Source: Sphingomonas folli (GTDB lineage: Bacteria > Pseudomonadota > Alphaproteobacteria > Sphingomonadales > Sphingomonadaceae). From it: 64,000 nucleotides of DNA. Location: NCBI RefSeq assembly GCF_019429525.1, contig NZ_JAHXZL010000008.1, positions 1-64,000 on the forward strand. The letters run 5' to 3'. The notes under the pieces were generated by a model. The model did no database searches, was not told the DNA's origin, and saw only the letters and a program-made list of their open reading frames with translations. Every line of letters starts with the position of its first letter. Positions within the stretch are counted from its first letter, which is position 1. Positions 25,165 to 34,645 of this stretch are shown here, piece after piece. The position numbers and the translations under genes were made by a program.

Positions 25165-26037
25165 ATGATGAACGCGCAATGGACGATAGGGATCATCGGC
25201 GGCTCGGGCCTGTACGCGATCGACGGGCTCGAAGAGGCCGAGTGGCGCGACGTCGCGACGCCGTGGGGGGCGCCGAGCGACCGGGTCCTGTTCGGCCGGC
25301 TCGGCGACGTCGCGGTGCGCTTCCTGCCGCGCCACGGTCGCGGCCACCGGCTCGCCCCCGGTGATATCCCCGCGCGCGCCAACGTGGACGCGCTCAAGCG
25401 CGCCGGCTGCACCGACCTGGTCGCGCTCTCCTCGGTCGGCTCGCTGCGCGACGAGCTGGCGCCGGGCACGTTCGTGCTGGTCGACCAGTTCGTCGACCGC
25501 ACCGTCGCGCGCCCCGCCTCCTTCTTCGGCAGCGGGCTGGTGGCGCATGTCAGCTTCGCCGACCCGGTGTGCCAGCGGCTCTCCGCGCTGGCGGCGGCGG
25601 CGGTCACCGCGGCGGGCGGTCGCGTGGCCGAGCGCGCGACGTATCTGGCGATGGAGGGACCGATGTTCTCGAGCCGGGCGGAGAGCCGGCTGTACCGTGA
25701 CTGGGGCTGCGACGTGATCGGCATGACCGCGCTGCCCGAGGCGCGGCTCGCGCGCGAGGCCGAGCTGCCCTACGCGCTGGTCGGCATGGTCACCGACTAT
25801 GACTCATGGCGCGACGAGGGGCCCGCGGTCGATCTCGCCGCGGTGGTGGCGCAGGCGGCGGCGAACGGGCGGGTGGCGCGCGCGGCGGTGTCGGCGCTGG
25901 CGCGCGCGCTGCCGCCGGAGCGCTCGCCCGCGCCGGCCGACACCGCGCTCGACGGGGCGATCTTCACCGCGCCCGCGGCGCGCGACGCCGCCCTGGTCGA
26001 GCGCAACGCCGCGATCCTGGCGCGCGTGCTGGGGTGA
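25165..26037 (+). CDS. mtnP: S-methyl-5'-thioadenosine phosphorylase
   Basis: A 290-residue purine phosphorylase of the MTAP type. The phosphate loop is in IGIIGGSGLYAIDGLEEAEW, followed by FLPRHGRGHRLAPGDIPARA, ATYLAMEGPMFSSRAESRLY and DVIGMTALPEARLAREAELP, where the M-T-x-x-P-E segment contacts substrate. It splits methylthioadenosine to adenine and 5-methylthioribose-1-phosphate, the first step of methionine salvage. No other salvage genes are adjacent. Confidence 0.93.
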   Translation: MMNAQWTIGIIGGSGLYAIDGLEEAEWRDVATPWGAPSDRVLFGRLGDVAVRFLPRHGRGHRLAPGDIPARANVDALKRAGCTDLVALSSVGSLRDELAPGTFVLVDQFVDRTVARPASFFGSGLVAHVSFADPVCQRLSALAAAAVTAAGGRVAERATYLAMEGPMFSSRAESRLYRDWGCDVIGMTALPEARLAREAELPYALVGMVTDYDSWRDEGPAVDLAAVVAQAAANGRVARAAVSALARALPPERSPAPADTALDGAIFTAPAARDAALVERNAAILARVLG

Positions 26038-26066
26038 GCCGTCGGGCGCGCCGTCGCGTCGCCCGG

Positions 26067-28391
26067 TCAGAACAGCTTGCGCACGCCCAGCCGGATCGAA
26101 CGCCCGACCGGGTCGATCAGACCGGGCTGGAAGCGCAGCGGCGTGGCACCGAGCCGGTCGCGCACCGCGATGCGATCGTCGATCAGATTCTCGACCGTGA
26201 ACGAGACCGACAATCGCTTCGCCCAGGGCCTGGCCACCAGCTTCTCGGCGTCGAGGTTGCCGTATAGCACCAGCCAGTCGCGCCCGGAGAAGCGCAGGTC
26301 GGCCGCGGGCAGCAGGTCGCGCACCCGCGTCGACCCCTGCAGCCGCGCGAAGAGGCCCAGCGACGCCGGGCCGTAGCTCCCCCCGAGGTTGCCCTCGACC
26401 TCCCACCGCGGCCGCCCACCGTTGCCGTCCAGCGTGGCGCCGTCGAGCAGGTCGAGCGCCGGCTGGCCCGGCAGCAGGGTCAGCCGGTCGGACAGCCGCC
26501 AGCTCGCGCTGCCCGTCACATAGACGCTCGGCCGCGGCCGCGGCGGCCTCGGCGGCGGCGCGTTGGGGTCAGGCGTGGCGGGCGGCGAAGGCGGCTTGGG
26601 GCCGAGCTCGGTGAACAGGTTGAGCGTGACGCGCAGCCGCCGCTCGTCCTCCTCCGCCACCGCGGCGGGGCGCAGGTCGAGCCGCACCAGCCGCCCCGCG
26701 GCGTCACGCCCGAAGCGGTCGGGGAAGGCCGCCTGGAAGCGCGAGTCGCCGCTCACCGGGGTGACGGTGCGGTCGCGCGTGCGGGTGGCGACATATTCCA
26801 GCCGCAGGTCGAACGGGCGCTCGGCGAACGGGCGCAGCGCCGCGGCCAACGTGGCGACGCGCGCTCGCTCGGGCGGCAGCGCCGGGTTGCCGCCGTACAG
26901 AGCGTCGACGAACACGCTGGTGCCGCTGGCATAATCGAACACCGGCACGTTGGGCACGATCACCGCGGCCGCGCCGAGCGAGGTGATCGGCGGGGCGGTC
27001 TGCGCCAGGTTGACCGAGCCGCTGAGCTCGATCGCGCGCGTCGGCTGCCAGGTCGCGCCATAGTTGAGGCTGGTCAGCCGCCCGAAGCCGGTGACGCGGC
27101 TGACGCCGAGCGTGCCCGTGGCGGCGAGCCGGCCGAGCGGCGCGAGCACGCCCTCGCTCGCCGCCGCGATCGGCAGCACCGCGCTGACGCTCGCCCCCGC
27201 GGTGGTGCGGTGCAGCCGCGGCACCGGCGCGACCTGGAGCGGCGGGTCCGCCTCGGTCTCGCCGCCGCTGGTCGAGCGCGCGAGGTCGGCGCTGGTGGTG
27301 ACCAGCAGCTCGCCCGCGGGCAGCCGCAGCAGCGGGCCGCTCGCGGTGAGCTTGGCGTTGGCGGTGCCGGTGAGCGAGCGGCCGCGCGACGCCAGCACGC
27401 GCGCCGGATCGTCCCGCGCGCGCGCCTGCTCCGCGGTGACCGCGCCGCGCACCCGCTCGTAGCCGCCGGTCGCGTCCCAGATCCAGCGCCCGGCGCTGCC
27501 GTGGAGCCCGGCGTTGCCGCGCAGCGTCATCGCGGTGTCGCGCTGGCGCAGCGAGCTGCCGGGAAGGTACAGGCCGTCGCCCGCGCCGTCCGCCGTGTCG
27601 CCCAGGACCGGGGCGAGGCCGTTCCGTCGCAGGTTGCGCGTCGCCTCCATGCGCAGCGCGAGGTCCGCGTCGACGTGCGCGCCGATCGGGCGCGCCGCGG
27701 TGGCGTCGACCCGCAGCGTGTCGGTCAGCGGCTGGAGATATCGCCCCGCGCCGACGTCGGCGCTGCCGCCGCCCGCGAGCGGCACCGGTGCGGGCGCGAT
27801 CGCGCGCTGCGCCTGGCGCACCGGCAGCTGGCGGAAGTGCGACACCTGCAGCGTGGCGCGGCGCGACAGGTCGATCCGCGTCGCGGTCGCCTCGGCATAG
27901 TGGGTCGCGCCGCCCCCGCGCGTGCTGGTGCCCGCGAGCTGCTGCGCCACCGTGGAGCGGAAATGCTTCACGGTCATCAGGTTGAGCACGCGAACCGTGG
28001 GCGGGTAGCCGAACCGCGCGGCGTCCTGCTCGGGCAGGATCTCGGCCCGCTCGATGGCCTCGGGCGGGATCGCCTCGATCTGGGCGAAGCCGTTGATGCG
28101 GCGCCCGTTGAGGAGGATCACGGGGTCACCCCCGGCGATCCCCGCGGTGAGCGGGCGCAGCCGATCGAGGATCTCCTTCAATCCCGTCACGCCGAGCGAG
28201 CGCAGCGCGCGCTGATCGAGCACCGCCACGGGGTCGTTGGCGCCGATCGCCGAGCCGGGCGGCCGTCGCGCCGCGACGACCACGTCGGGGTTGGCGCTGG
28301 CGGGGGGCTCGGGCGCGGGCTCCTGCGCGCTCGCGGGGGTGGCGAGCGCGGCGGCGCCCCATGTCAGCATCCTCACCCGCTCGCCCGGCAT
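26067..28391 (-). CDS. TonB-dependent receptor, ligand unknown
   Basis: About 774 residues. Signal peptide MLTWGAAALATPASAQ is preceded by a few residues from Met 28391; Met 28370 is the alternative. The plug domain has PDVVVAARRPPGSAIG, LGVTGLKEILDRLRPL, VILLNGRRINGFAQIEAIPP and EAIERAEILPEQDAARFGYP. The barrel ends in RSIRLGVRKLF with a final Phe. It is divergent in style from siderophore receptors, lacking the usual RGPASxLYG motif. A Pro-rich insert (PPSPPATPDPNAPPPRPPRP, near 26530-26600) lies within the barrel, unusual for this fold. No transporter or regulator is adjacent. Confidence 0.85.
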   Translation of the reverse strand: MPGERVRMLTWGAAALATPASAQEPAPEPPASANPDVVVAARRPPGSAIGANDPVAVLDQRALRSLGVTGLKEILDRLRPLTAGIAGGDPVILLNGRRINGFAQIEAIPPEAIERAEILPEQDAARFGYPPTVRVLNLMTVKHFRSTVAQQLAGTSTRGGGATHYAEATATRIDLSRRATLQVSHFRQLPVRQAQRAIAPAPVPLAGGGSADVGAGRYLQPLTDTLRVDATAARPIGAHVDADLALRMEATRNLRRNGLAPVLGDTADGAGDGLYLPGSSLRQRDTAMTLRGNAGLHGSAGRWIWDATGGYERVRGAVTAEQARARDDPARVLASRGRSLTGTANAKLTASGPLLRLPAGELLVTTSADLARSTSGGETEADPPLQVAPVPRLHRTTAGASVSAVLPIAAASEGVLAPLGRLAATGTLGVSRVTGFGRLTSLNYGATWQPTRAIELSGSVNLAQTAPPITSLGAAAVIVPNVPVFDYASGTSVFVDALYGGNPALPPERARVATLAAALRPFAERPFDLRLEYVATRTRDRTVTPVSGDSRFQAAFPDRFGRDAAGRLVRLDLRPAAVAEEDERRLRVTLNLFTELGPKPPSPPATPDPNAPPPRPPRPRPSVYVTGSASWRLSDRLTLLPGQPALDLLDGATLDGNGGRPRWEVEGNLGGSYGPASLGLFARLQGSTRVRDLLPAADLRFSGRDWLVLYGNLDAEKLVARPWAKRLSVSFTVENLIDDRIAVRDRLGATPLRFQPGLIDPVGRSIRLGVRKLF

Positions 28392-28501
28392 CGTGTCGCT
28401 CCGTTGGATCGCGCGCAGCCAAGCCGCCAAAGCGCGCGGGATCGCAGCCGGACCATGGCGGAAACAAGGCTGCCGCCAGATTGGCGGAGATTGAAGGGGC
28501 G

Positions 28502-28637
28502 AATCCTCGCCGGGAGCGGGGAGGGGGAGCGCCGGTGGCAGGCCGGTGGTGGAGGGGCTCTCCGCGCAGCGGCTCGTCTGCGGCAGCCCCCCTCCACCAG
28601 CCTGCGGCTGGTCCCCCTCCCCGTGCCGGGGAGGATC
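28502..28637. repeat. Intergenic palindromic repeat, GATCCTCCCCG family, copy 1
   Basis: A left arm with GCGGGGAGGGGGAGCG and GGTGGTGGAGGGGC is mirrored by CCCCCTCCACCAGCC and GGTCCCCCTCCCCGTGCCGG. Further copies are at 34436, 36606, 47932, 51646, 54467 and 58867. It separates the receptor gene from ccmF. Confidence 0.85.
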
Positions 28638-28729
28638 TGGGGCGTCACCGGCGGGCTCAGCCGATCCGCCTCGACGCTCCCGCGCCGCGCCGCTACAGCC
28701 GTGCGCGTGTCGCCCGCGTCCCTCCTCGC

Positions 28730-30685
28730 ATGACCGCCGAGACCGGCCTCGTCGCCCTGTGGCTCGCCGCCGCGCTCGCGCTGGCGCAGCTCGTCCTCGG
28801 CGCGCTCGCGCTCAAACCCGGCGCCGACGCCGCACGTGCCGCCCCCACGGTGCGCGCGGTCGCGACCGTGCAGGGCGCGCTCGCGCTGGTCGCGATGGCG
28901 GCGCTGATCGCGGCCTTCCTCGCCTCGGACATGTCGGTCGCGCTCGTCGCCGCCAACAGCCACTCGATGAAGCCCTGGCTCTACAAGTTCGCGGGCGCCT
29001 GGGGCAACCACGAGGGCTCGATGCTGCTGTGGGTGACCATCCTCGGCCTCGCCGGCGCGGCGGTGGCGCGGCTGGAGCACCGCCTGCGCGCCGACACGCT
29101 GGTGGCGACGCTGGCGGCGCAGGCGACGATCGCGCTCGGCTTCTACGCCTTCCTGCTGTTCGCCTCCAACCCGTTCGCGCGGCTCGACCCGGCGCCCGCC
29201 GATGGCGCCGGGCTCAACCCGCTGCTGCAGGACCCCGGGCTCGCCTTCCACCCGCCGACGCTCTACGCCGGCTATGTCGGGCTGTCGGTCGCTTTCTCCT
29301 TCGCGGTGGGCGCGCTGGTGACGCGAGACGTTGGCACCGGCTTCGCGCGCGCGATGCGTCCCTGGGTGCTCGGCGCCTGGATCTTCCTGACGCTGGGCAT
29401 CACCGCGGGCAGCTACTGGGCCTATTACGAGCTCGGCTGGGGCGGCTGGTGGTTCTGGGACCCGGTCGAGAACGCCAGCCTGATGCCGTGGCTCGCCGCG
29501 ACCGCCTTGCTCCACTCGGTGAGCGTGCTGGCGACGCGCGACGGGCTGCGCGCCTGGACCGTGATGCTGGCGGTGGTAGCCTTCTCGATGAGCATGATCG
29601 GCACCTTCCTGGTGCGCTCGGGCATCCTGACGAGCGTCCACGCCTTCGCGGTCGACCCGCGCCGCGGCGCCTTCATCCTGGCGCTGCTGGTGATCTACAT
29701 CGGCGGCGCGCTGCTGCTGTTCGGCCTGCGGATCGGCACCGTGCGCCAGGGCAAGCTGTTCGAGGCGGTCAGCCGCGAGGGCGCGCTGGTGGCGAACAAC
29801 CTGCTGCTCACCGTGATCCTCGGCATCGTGCTGATCGGCACCTTCTACCCGATCGTCGCCGCCGCCATGGGGGTGCAGCTGTCGGTCGGGCCGCCCTTCT
29901 TCGACTCGACCGCGGGGCCGGTGGCGCTGCTGCTCGTCGCGGTGCTCGCCGCCGGGCCGGTGATGCGCTGGCGCCGCGACGAGGCGGGCGAGGTGGCGCA
30001 GCGGCTCTTCCCCGCGATCGCCGCCACGCTGTTCGCGGGCGTCGGCGCCTTCGTGCTGGGCGGGCCGATCGCGCCGCTGCCGCTGCTCGGCATCGCGCTC
30101 GGCGTCGGGCTGGCGGTGGCGAGCGTCGCGCCGCTGGCCAAGCGCGACCTGCGCCGCGCGCCGCTCCAGCTGTGGGGCATGGTGGTGGCGCATCTCGGCG
30201 TCGCGGTGGCGCTGATCGGCATGGCGGCGAGCACCGCCTACACGCAGGAGCGGCTGGTCGCGGTCGGCACCGGCGACCCCGCGCGCGTCGCGGGCTTCAC
30301 CGTCCGGCTGGAGGGCGTGCGCCCGCTGGTGGGGGACAATTGGACCGCGCTCGAGGGCCGGCTGGCGGTGACGCTCGACGACGCGCCGGTCGCGGTGCTG
30401 CGCCCGCAGGTGCGCTATTTCACCACGCCCGTGACCACCACCAACGAGAGCGCGATCCTGACGCGCTGGGACGGGCAGCTCTACGCGGTGCTCGGCACGC
30501 TCGGCGAGGACGGGCGCTGGCAGCTGCGGCTGTGGTGGAAGCCGATGGTGACGCTGATCTGGTTCGGCGGCTTCCTGATCGCGCTGGGCGGCGCGCTCGC
30601 CCTCGTCGGGCATCAGTGGCGGCTGTGGCGCCAGCGCCGCCGCGCCGACGACCTCGCCGAGGCGACGGCCTGGGGCGCGGCATGA
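28730..30685 (+). CDS. ccmF: Cytochrome c-type biogenesis protein CcmF
   Basis: A 651-residue polytopic membrane protein starting MTAETGLVALWLAAALALAQ. It carries the haem-handling Trp-rich motif YYELGWGGWWFWDPVENASL, the SHSMKPWLYKFAGAWGNHEG segment, and FLVRSGILTSVHAFAVDPRR. It works with CcmH to attach haem to apocytochrome c on the periplasmic side (System I). The stop overlaps the ccmG start by four bases. ATG 28730 was chosen; the frame extends upstream through the palindromic repeat without a coding signal. ccmA-E are not next to it. Confidence 0.95.
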   Translation: MTAETGLVALWLAAALALAQLVLGALALKPGADAARAAPTVRAVATVQGALALVAMAALIAAFLASDMSVALVAANSHSMKPWLYKFAGAWGNHEGSMLLWVTILGLAGAAVARLEHRLRADTLVATLAAQATIALGFYAFLLFASNPFARLDPAPADGAGLNPLLQDPGLAFHPPTLYAGYVGLSVAFSFAVGALVTRDVGTGFARAMRPWVLGAWIFLTLGITAGSYWAYYELGWGGWWFWDPVENASLMPWLAATALLHSVSVLATRDGLRAWTVMLAVVAFSMSMIGTFLVRSGILTSVHAFAVDPRRGAFILALLVIYIGGALLLFGLRIGTVRQGKLFEAVSREGALVANNLLLTVILGIVLIGTFYPIVAAAMGVQLSVGPPFFDSTAGPVALLLVAVLAAGPVMRWRRDEAGEVAQRLFPAIAATLFAGVGAFVLGGPIAPLPLLGIALGVGLAVASVAPLAKRDLRRAPLQLWGMVVAHLGVAVALIGMAASTAYTQERLVAVGTGDPARVAGFTVRLEGVRPLVGDNWTALEGRLAVTLDDAPVAVLRPQVRYFTTPVTTTNESAILTRWDGQLYAVLGTLGEDGRWQLRLWWKPMVTLIWFGGFLIALGGALALVGHQWRLWRQRRRADDLAEATAWGAA

Positions 30686-31257
30686 GCGCGGGCGAGACCG
30701 CGACCGGGGCGGGGCCACGGCGCGCGCGCTGGCTGCTGTGGCTGCCGCTCTGCGCCTTCGGCCTGGTGCTGGCGGTGGTGCTGTGGGGGCTGTGGCGCCC
30801 GGCCGACCGCACCGTCTATTCCGCGATGGTGGGCAAGCCGCTGCCTGAGTTCACGCTGCCCGCGATCGCGCCAGGCAAGCCCGGCGTGTCGAGCGCCGAC
30901 TTCCGTCGCGGCACGCCGCGGTTGCTGAACGTCTTCGCCAGCTGGTGCGTGCCCTGCGTCGCCGAGGCGCCGCAGCTGCTGACGCTGCGCGCCGCCGGTG
31001 TGCCGATCGACGCGGTGGCGATCAAGGACACGCCCGCCGATGTCGCCGCCTTCCTCCAGCGCCACGGCGACCCCTATGCCAGCGTCGGCAGCGACCCGCA
31101 CAGCCGGCTCCAGCTCGCGCTCGGCTCGTCGGGCGTGCCCGAGACCTTCGTGGTCGACGGGCAGGGTGTCATCCGGCTCCAGCACGTCGGCGACATCCGC
31201 GCGGACGACGTGCCCGCGCTGCTCCGGGCGCTGGCCGAGGCGCGCTCGCCGCGATGA
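30682..31257 (+). CDS. ccmG: Thiol:disulfide interchange protein CcmG/DsbE
   Basis: A 191-residue membrane-anchored thioredoxin-like protein. One N-terminal helix (WLLWLPLCAFGLVLAVVLWG) is followed by a periplasmic domain with VGKPLPEFTLPAIAP, the redox centre ASWCVPCVAEAPQL, and the cis-Pro segment GSSGVPETFVVDGQGVI. It keeps apocytochrome c cysteines reduced for haem attachment. It overlaps ccmF and ccmH by ATGA at each end, a tightly coupled operon. Confidence 0.95.
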   Translation: MSAGETATGAGPRRARWLLWLPLCAFGLVLAVVLWGLWRPADRTVYSAMVGKPLPEFTLPAIAPGKPGVSSADFRRGTPRLLNVFASWCVPCVAEAPQLLTLRAAGVPIDAVAIKDTPADVAAFLQRHGDPYASVGSDPHSRLQLALGSSGVPETFVVDGQGVIRLQHVGDIRADDVPALLRALAEARSPR

Positions 31258-31655
31258 GGCGCGCCGTCGCGTCGCTCGCGCTGCTGCTCGCCGCGCCCGC
31301 GGTGGCGCAGACCGCGCTGCCGCCGCTCGCCTACACCCAGCTGCGCGACCCCGAGCAGGAGCGCCGCGCGCGCGCGCTGATGGAGACGCTGCGCTGCCTC
31401 GTCTGCCAGGGCCAGTCGATCGCCGACAGCGACGCCGACATGGCGGGCGAGATGCGCGCGCTGGTGCGCCAGCGAGTCGCCGCGGGCGAGACGCCCCGCC
31501 AGGTGCGCGACTGGCTGATCGCGCGCTACGGCGACTATGTCAGCTACGACCCGCCGGTGTCGCGCGCGACGCTGCCGCTGTGGCTGGCGCCGCTGGTGCT
31601 GCTGGCGCTCGGCGTGCTGGTGGCGCGCGGCTCGTTCCGGCGGCGGGGACGGTAG
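31254..31655 (+). CDS. ccmH: Cytochrome c-type biogenesis protein CcmH (CcmL)
   Basis: A 133-residue protein. Signal peptide MRRAVASLALLLAAPAVAQ, redox motif LRCLVCQGQSIADSDADMAG, then a C-terminal membrane helix (LPLWLAPLVLLALGVLVARG). It forms the haem lyase complex with CcmF and reduces or presents apocytochrome cysteines. This is the short form without the CcmI/TPR domain, and no ccmI follows. Last gene of the ccmFGH operon. Confidence 0.93.
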   Translation: MRRAVASLALLLAAPAVAQTALPPLAYTQLRDPEQERRARALMETLRCLVCQGQSIADSDADMAGEMRALVRQRVAAGETPRQVRDWLIARYGDYVSYDPPVSRATLPLWLAPLVLLALGVLVARGSFRRRGR

Positions 31656-31745
31656 CGGCGGGGCGGCAGGGCGCGATGCCCTTCGCGCGCTCTAGGCGTC
31701 CAAGGTTCCAGCGCTCCAAGGCCTAACCCAGTTGGTTCGAACCAC

Positions 31746-31828
31746 CGGTGTGCTCCTACGCGCGCAGGAGCCCAGGGCCGCGAGCGTCGCCCGTGGGGGC
31801 CTGGGCTCCGGCGTTCGCCGGAGCACGG
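31746..31828. repeat. Intergenic inverted repeat, GTGCTCC..GGAGCAC family, copy 1
   Basis: CGGTGTGCTCCTACGC and GCAGGAGCCCAGGGCC lead to GGCCTGGGCTCCGGCGTTCG followed by CCGGAGCACGG. A close copy is at 50530-50610. It separates the convergent ccmH and YagU genes. Confidence 0.75.
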
Positions 31829-31868
31829 CTCGGCTTCGAGGGAGGACACCCCCTGCGATCGGAGAGCC

Positions 31869-32426
31869 TCACCCCGCCCGCGCCGTGCCCCAGCGTTGCG
31901 CCAGCACCGCGATCAGGCAGATCTCGATCGACATCGACCAGCAGACATGGCCGACCAGCTCGCTCCACAGCTCATAGCCGTTGAGGTTCCACAGCCAGCC
32001 CGTCGTGCCCGGCGCATAGGCGGGATGGCGGAAGCCGAGCGCGGGGATCAGCAGCCCGTGCATCACCGCGGTGATCGCCAGGCCGTAGGCGGCGCCATAC
32101 CATTTCCGCACCGCGGGCCAGCGCGCCGCCAGAGCGACGTAGGCATAGGCGAAGACGAAGCTGAACCCCCAATGATACAGCATCACCGCGCCCGGCACCT
32201 TCACCGACTGGTACCAATAGTCGAGCGCGTGCCAGTCGACCCCGGCGCGGCCCAGCCAGGCGTCGAGATGCGCCGCCGGGGGCGAGACCTCGCCGGGCAC
32301 GCGGGGCGGCATAGGGGCCTCCGTGCCCGACTTGACGAGCGAGCTGACCGCGCCGCCGACCAAGGTGGTGAGCAGGATCACGGTACGATCGATCGCGGCG
32401 TCGGGGAAGGTGGCCTGCTGCATCAT
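31869..32426 (-). CDS. YagU family (DUF1440) inner-membrane protein
   Basis: A 185-residue protein. It begins MMQQATFPDAAIDRTVILLT, has a first helix TVILLTTLVGGAVSSLVKSG, then the conserved LDYWYQSVKVPGAVMLYHWG, FSFVFAYAYVALAARW and a last helix WSELVGHVCWSMSIEICLIA. The order and the YHWGFSFVFAYAY segment match the YagU family, linked in E. coli to acid resistance (known for the family, not shown here). A plain single-gene unit. Confidence 0.8.
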   Translation of the reverse strand: MMQQATFPDAAIDRTVILLTTLVGGAVSSLVKSGTEAPMPPRVPGEVSPPAAHLDAWLGRAGVDWHALDYWYQSVKVPGAVMLYHWGFSFVFAYAYVALAARWPAVRKWYGAAYGLAITAVMHGLLIPALGFRHPAYAPGTTGWLWNLNGYELWSELVGHVCWSMSIEICLIAVLAQRWGTARAG

Positions 32427-32687
32427 GGCTTCCGGTGAGAGGTGAGCGATCGCGCCCGGGCGAGGGGCACTCGCCCCTCCTCTAGGAGCGCCGCGGCCGA
32501 GGGGCGCGCATCTCGGCCAGCGAAACTCCCAGATCGGCGGAAGCGTGCGCCAAGTCGCTCGCCCCGCCTCGCACCCGCCGCCGCTCCCAAACGGCGTACC
32601 CCGCCCGCCCTAGCACGCGCGCCCAACCCCAACTTGCGGAGGATCGCGCTTATTCTTGCTGGTCCCGGCGCGCGCGCCACGCCACAT

Positions 32688-33512
32688 ATGATGCCTATGA
32701 CCGACATCACCGACCGTCCCGCGCTGCTCGCCGCGATCGTCGCGCTCGCCGAGGCGGGGGGCGACATCGTGTGGCGCCACTTCACCGCGGGCTGCGCCGT
32801 CATGCACAAGAGCGACGAGAGCCCCGTCACCGCCGCCGACCGCGACGCCGAGGCCGCGATCCTCGCCGGGCTCGCCGCGGTGGCGCCCGCCATCCCCGTC
32901 GTCGCCGAGGAACAGGCCGCCGCGGGCGACATCCCCGCGGTAGCGGACGCCTTCTTCCTGGTCGACCCGCTCGACGGCACCAAGGAGTTCGTCCGCCGCG
33001 GCGACGACTTCACCGTCAACATCGCCTTGGTCGAGCACGGCGTACCGACCATGGGCGTGGTCTATGCCCCCGCGCGCGACACGCTCTACTGGGGCGACGT
33101 CGAGCAGGGCGCCTGGACCGCGGCGCGCGCGCCCGGCGGCCGGCGCGGACCGGCGCGGTCGATCCGCGTCCGCGCCTGCGGTGGCGCGCCCTGCGCGGTG
33201 GCGTCGAAGAGCCACGCGATGCCCGGGCTCGACGAGTGGCTCGACGCCGGCGGGGTGCACGAGCGCGTCGCGGTGGGCTCCAGCCTCAAGTTCGCGCTGG
33301 TCGCGTGCGGCGAGGCCGACGTCTACCCGCGCACGGGGCCGACGATGGAATGGGACACCGCCGCGGGCGACGCGGTGCTGCGCGCCGCGGGCGGGCGCAC
33401 GCTCGACGTGGACGGCGCGCCCTTCACCTACGGCAAGCCGGGCTATCGCAACGCCGGCTTCGTCGCCACCGGCGGCTACCAGCCCGCGCCGCTGCGCCCC
33501 TACCTCCGCTGA
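32688..33512 (+). CDS. cysQ: 3'(2'),5'-bisphosphate nucleotidase CysQ
   Basis: A 274-residue inositol-monophosphatase-fold enzyme. Metal-binding motifs are [17 protein letters not shown] and [20 protein letters not shown] (DPLDGTKEF), with [20 protein letters not shown] as the C-terminal W-D-x-A-A motif. It hydrolyses PAP (adenosine 3',5'-bisphosphate), the by-product of sulfate reduction and sulfation. It lies 13 bases before cysD and so belongs to the sulfate-activation operon. The start is ATG 32688, with ATGs at 32691 and 32697 as alternatives. Confidence 0.93.
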   Translation: MMPMTDITDRPALLAAIVALAEAGGDIVWRHFTAGCAVMHKSDESPVTAADRDAEAAILAGLAAVAPAIPVVAEEQAAAGDIPAVADAFFLVDPLDGTKEFVRRGDDFTVNIALVEHGVPTMGVVYAPARDTLYWGDVEQGAWTAARAPGGRRGPARSIRVRACGGAPCAVASKSHAMPGLDEWLDAGGVHERVAVGSSLKFALVACGEADVYPRTGPTMEWDTAAGDAVLRAAGGRTLDVDGAPFTYGKPGYRNAGFVATGGYQPAPLRPYLR

Positions 33513-33525
33513 GAGCCGCCCGACG

Positions 33526-34422
33526 ATGACGCTGACCCACCTCGACCGGCTCGAGGCCGAGAGCATCCATATCCTGCGCGAGGTGGTCGCGGTCGCGGAG
33601 CGGCCGGTGATGCTCTACTCGATCGGCAAGGACAGCGCGGTGATGCTGCATCTCGCGCGCAAGGCCTTCTATCCCGCGCCGCCGCCCTTCCCGCTGCTCC
33701 ACGTCGACACGACCTGGAAGTTCCGGGCGATGTACGCGCTGCGCGACCGTGCCGCGCGCGAGGCCGGGATGGAGCTGATCGTCCACCGCAACCCCGAGGC
33801 GCTGGCGCGCGGGATCAACCCGTTCGACCATGGCGCGCTCCACACCGAATTGTGGAAGACCGAGGGGCTCAAGCAGGCGCTCGACCTGCACCGCTTCGAC
33901 GCGGCGTTCGGCGGCGCGCGTCGCGACGAGGAGAAGAGCCGCGCCAAGGAGCGCATCTTCTCGTTCCGCAGCGCGACGCACCGCTGGGACCCCAAGGCGC
34001 AGCGCCCCGAATTGTGGCAGCTCTACAACGCACGCCACGCCAAGGGCGAGAGCATGCGCGTCTTCCCGATCTCCAACTGGACCGAGCTCGACGTGTGGCA
34101 GTATATCGCGCGCGAGCGGATCGAGATCGTGCCGCTCTATTTCGCCGCGCCGCGCCCGACGGTGGAGCGCGACGGGCTGCTGCTGATGGTCGACGACGAG
34201 CGCTTCCCGCTCGCGCCCGGCGAGGTGCCGGTGGAGCGCTCGATCCGCTTCCGCACGCTCGGCTGCTATCCCCTGAGCGGCGCGGTGGAGAGCGAGGCGG
34301 CGACGCTGCACGACGTGATCCGCGAGATGCTGCTCACCACCACCAGCGAGCGCCAGGGCCGCGCCATCGACCAGGACGCCGGCGCCAGCATGGAGCAGAA
34401 GAAGCAGCAGGGGTATTTCTGA
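33526..34422 (+). CDS. cysD: Sulfate adenylyltransferase subunit 2 CysD
   Basis: A 298-residue ATP-sulfurylase small subunit. The PP-loop is in [20 protein letters not shown], followed by [37 protein letters not shown] and [20 protein letters not shown]. The C-terminus ([17 protein letters not shown]) is that of the family. With the CysN domain it makes adenosine 5'-phosphosulfate from sulfate and ATP. Start at ATG 33526. A palindromic repeat of 190 bases separates it from cysNC. Confidence 0.97.
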   Translation: MTLTHLDRLEAESIHILREVVAVAERPVMLYSIGKDSAVMLHLARKAFYPAPPPFPLLHVDTTWKFRAMYALRDRAAREAGMELIVHRNPEALARGINPFDHGALHTELWKTEGLKQALDLHRFDAAFGGARRDEEKSRAKERIFSFRSATHRWDPKAQRPELWQLYNARHAKGESMRVFPISNWTELDVWQYIARERIEIVPLYFAAPRPTVERDGLLLMVDDERFPLAPGEVPVERSIRFRTLGCYPLSGAVESEAATLHDVIREMLLTTTSERQGRAIDQDAGASMEQKKQQGYF

Positions 34423-34435
34423 TGGGGGGCGCTGA

Positions 34436-34625
34436 GATCCTCCCCGGGACGGGGAGGGGGACCGGCCGCAGGCTGGTGGAGGGGGGGTGCCGCGAGGCGC
34501 TCGCTGCGAAGAGAGGGAGTGAAGCGCGCCGCCTGTCTCACCTCCTCACACCGCCTCGCCCGCGGAAGCCTCCCTCCACCACCGGCCTTCGGCTGCCGGT
34601 CCCCCTCCCCGTGCCGGGGAGGATC
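34436..34625. repeat. Intergenic palindromic repeat, GATCCTCCCCG family, copy 2
   Basis: Begins GATCCTCCCCGGGACGGGGA and ends CCCCTCCCCGTGCCGGGGAG then GATC. The arms include the GCAGGCTGGTGGAGG / CCTCCACCACCGGCC mirror. It lies inside the cysD-cysNC operon. The transcript would therefore carry a long hairpin, which may tune the two subunits' ratio. Confidence 0.85.
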
Positions 34626-34645
34626 TACACCTCGGAACCCCGCGC

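Noticed and set aside
28373-30718. A 781-codon open frame antisense to ccmF
   Set aside because: Very GC-rich DNA leaves antisense frames open. The sequence is Arg/Gln/His-rich without any domain, while the sense strand encodes a perfect CcmF.
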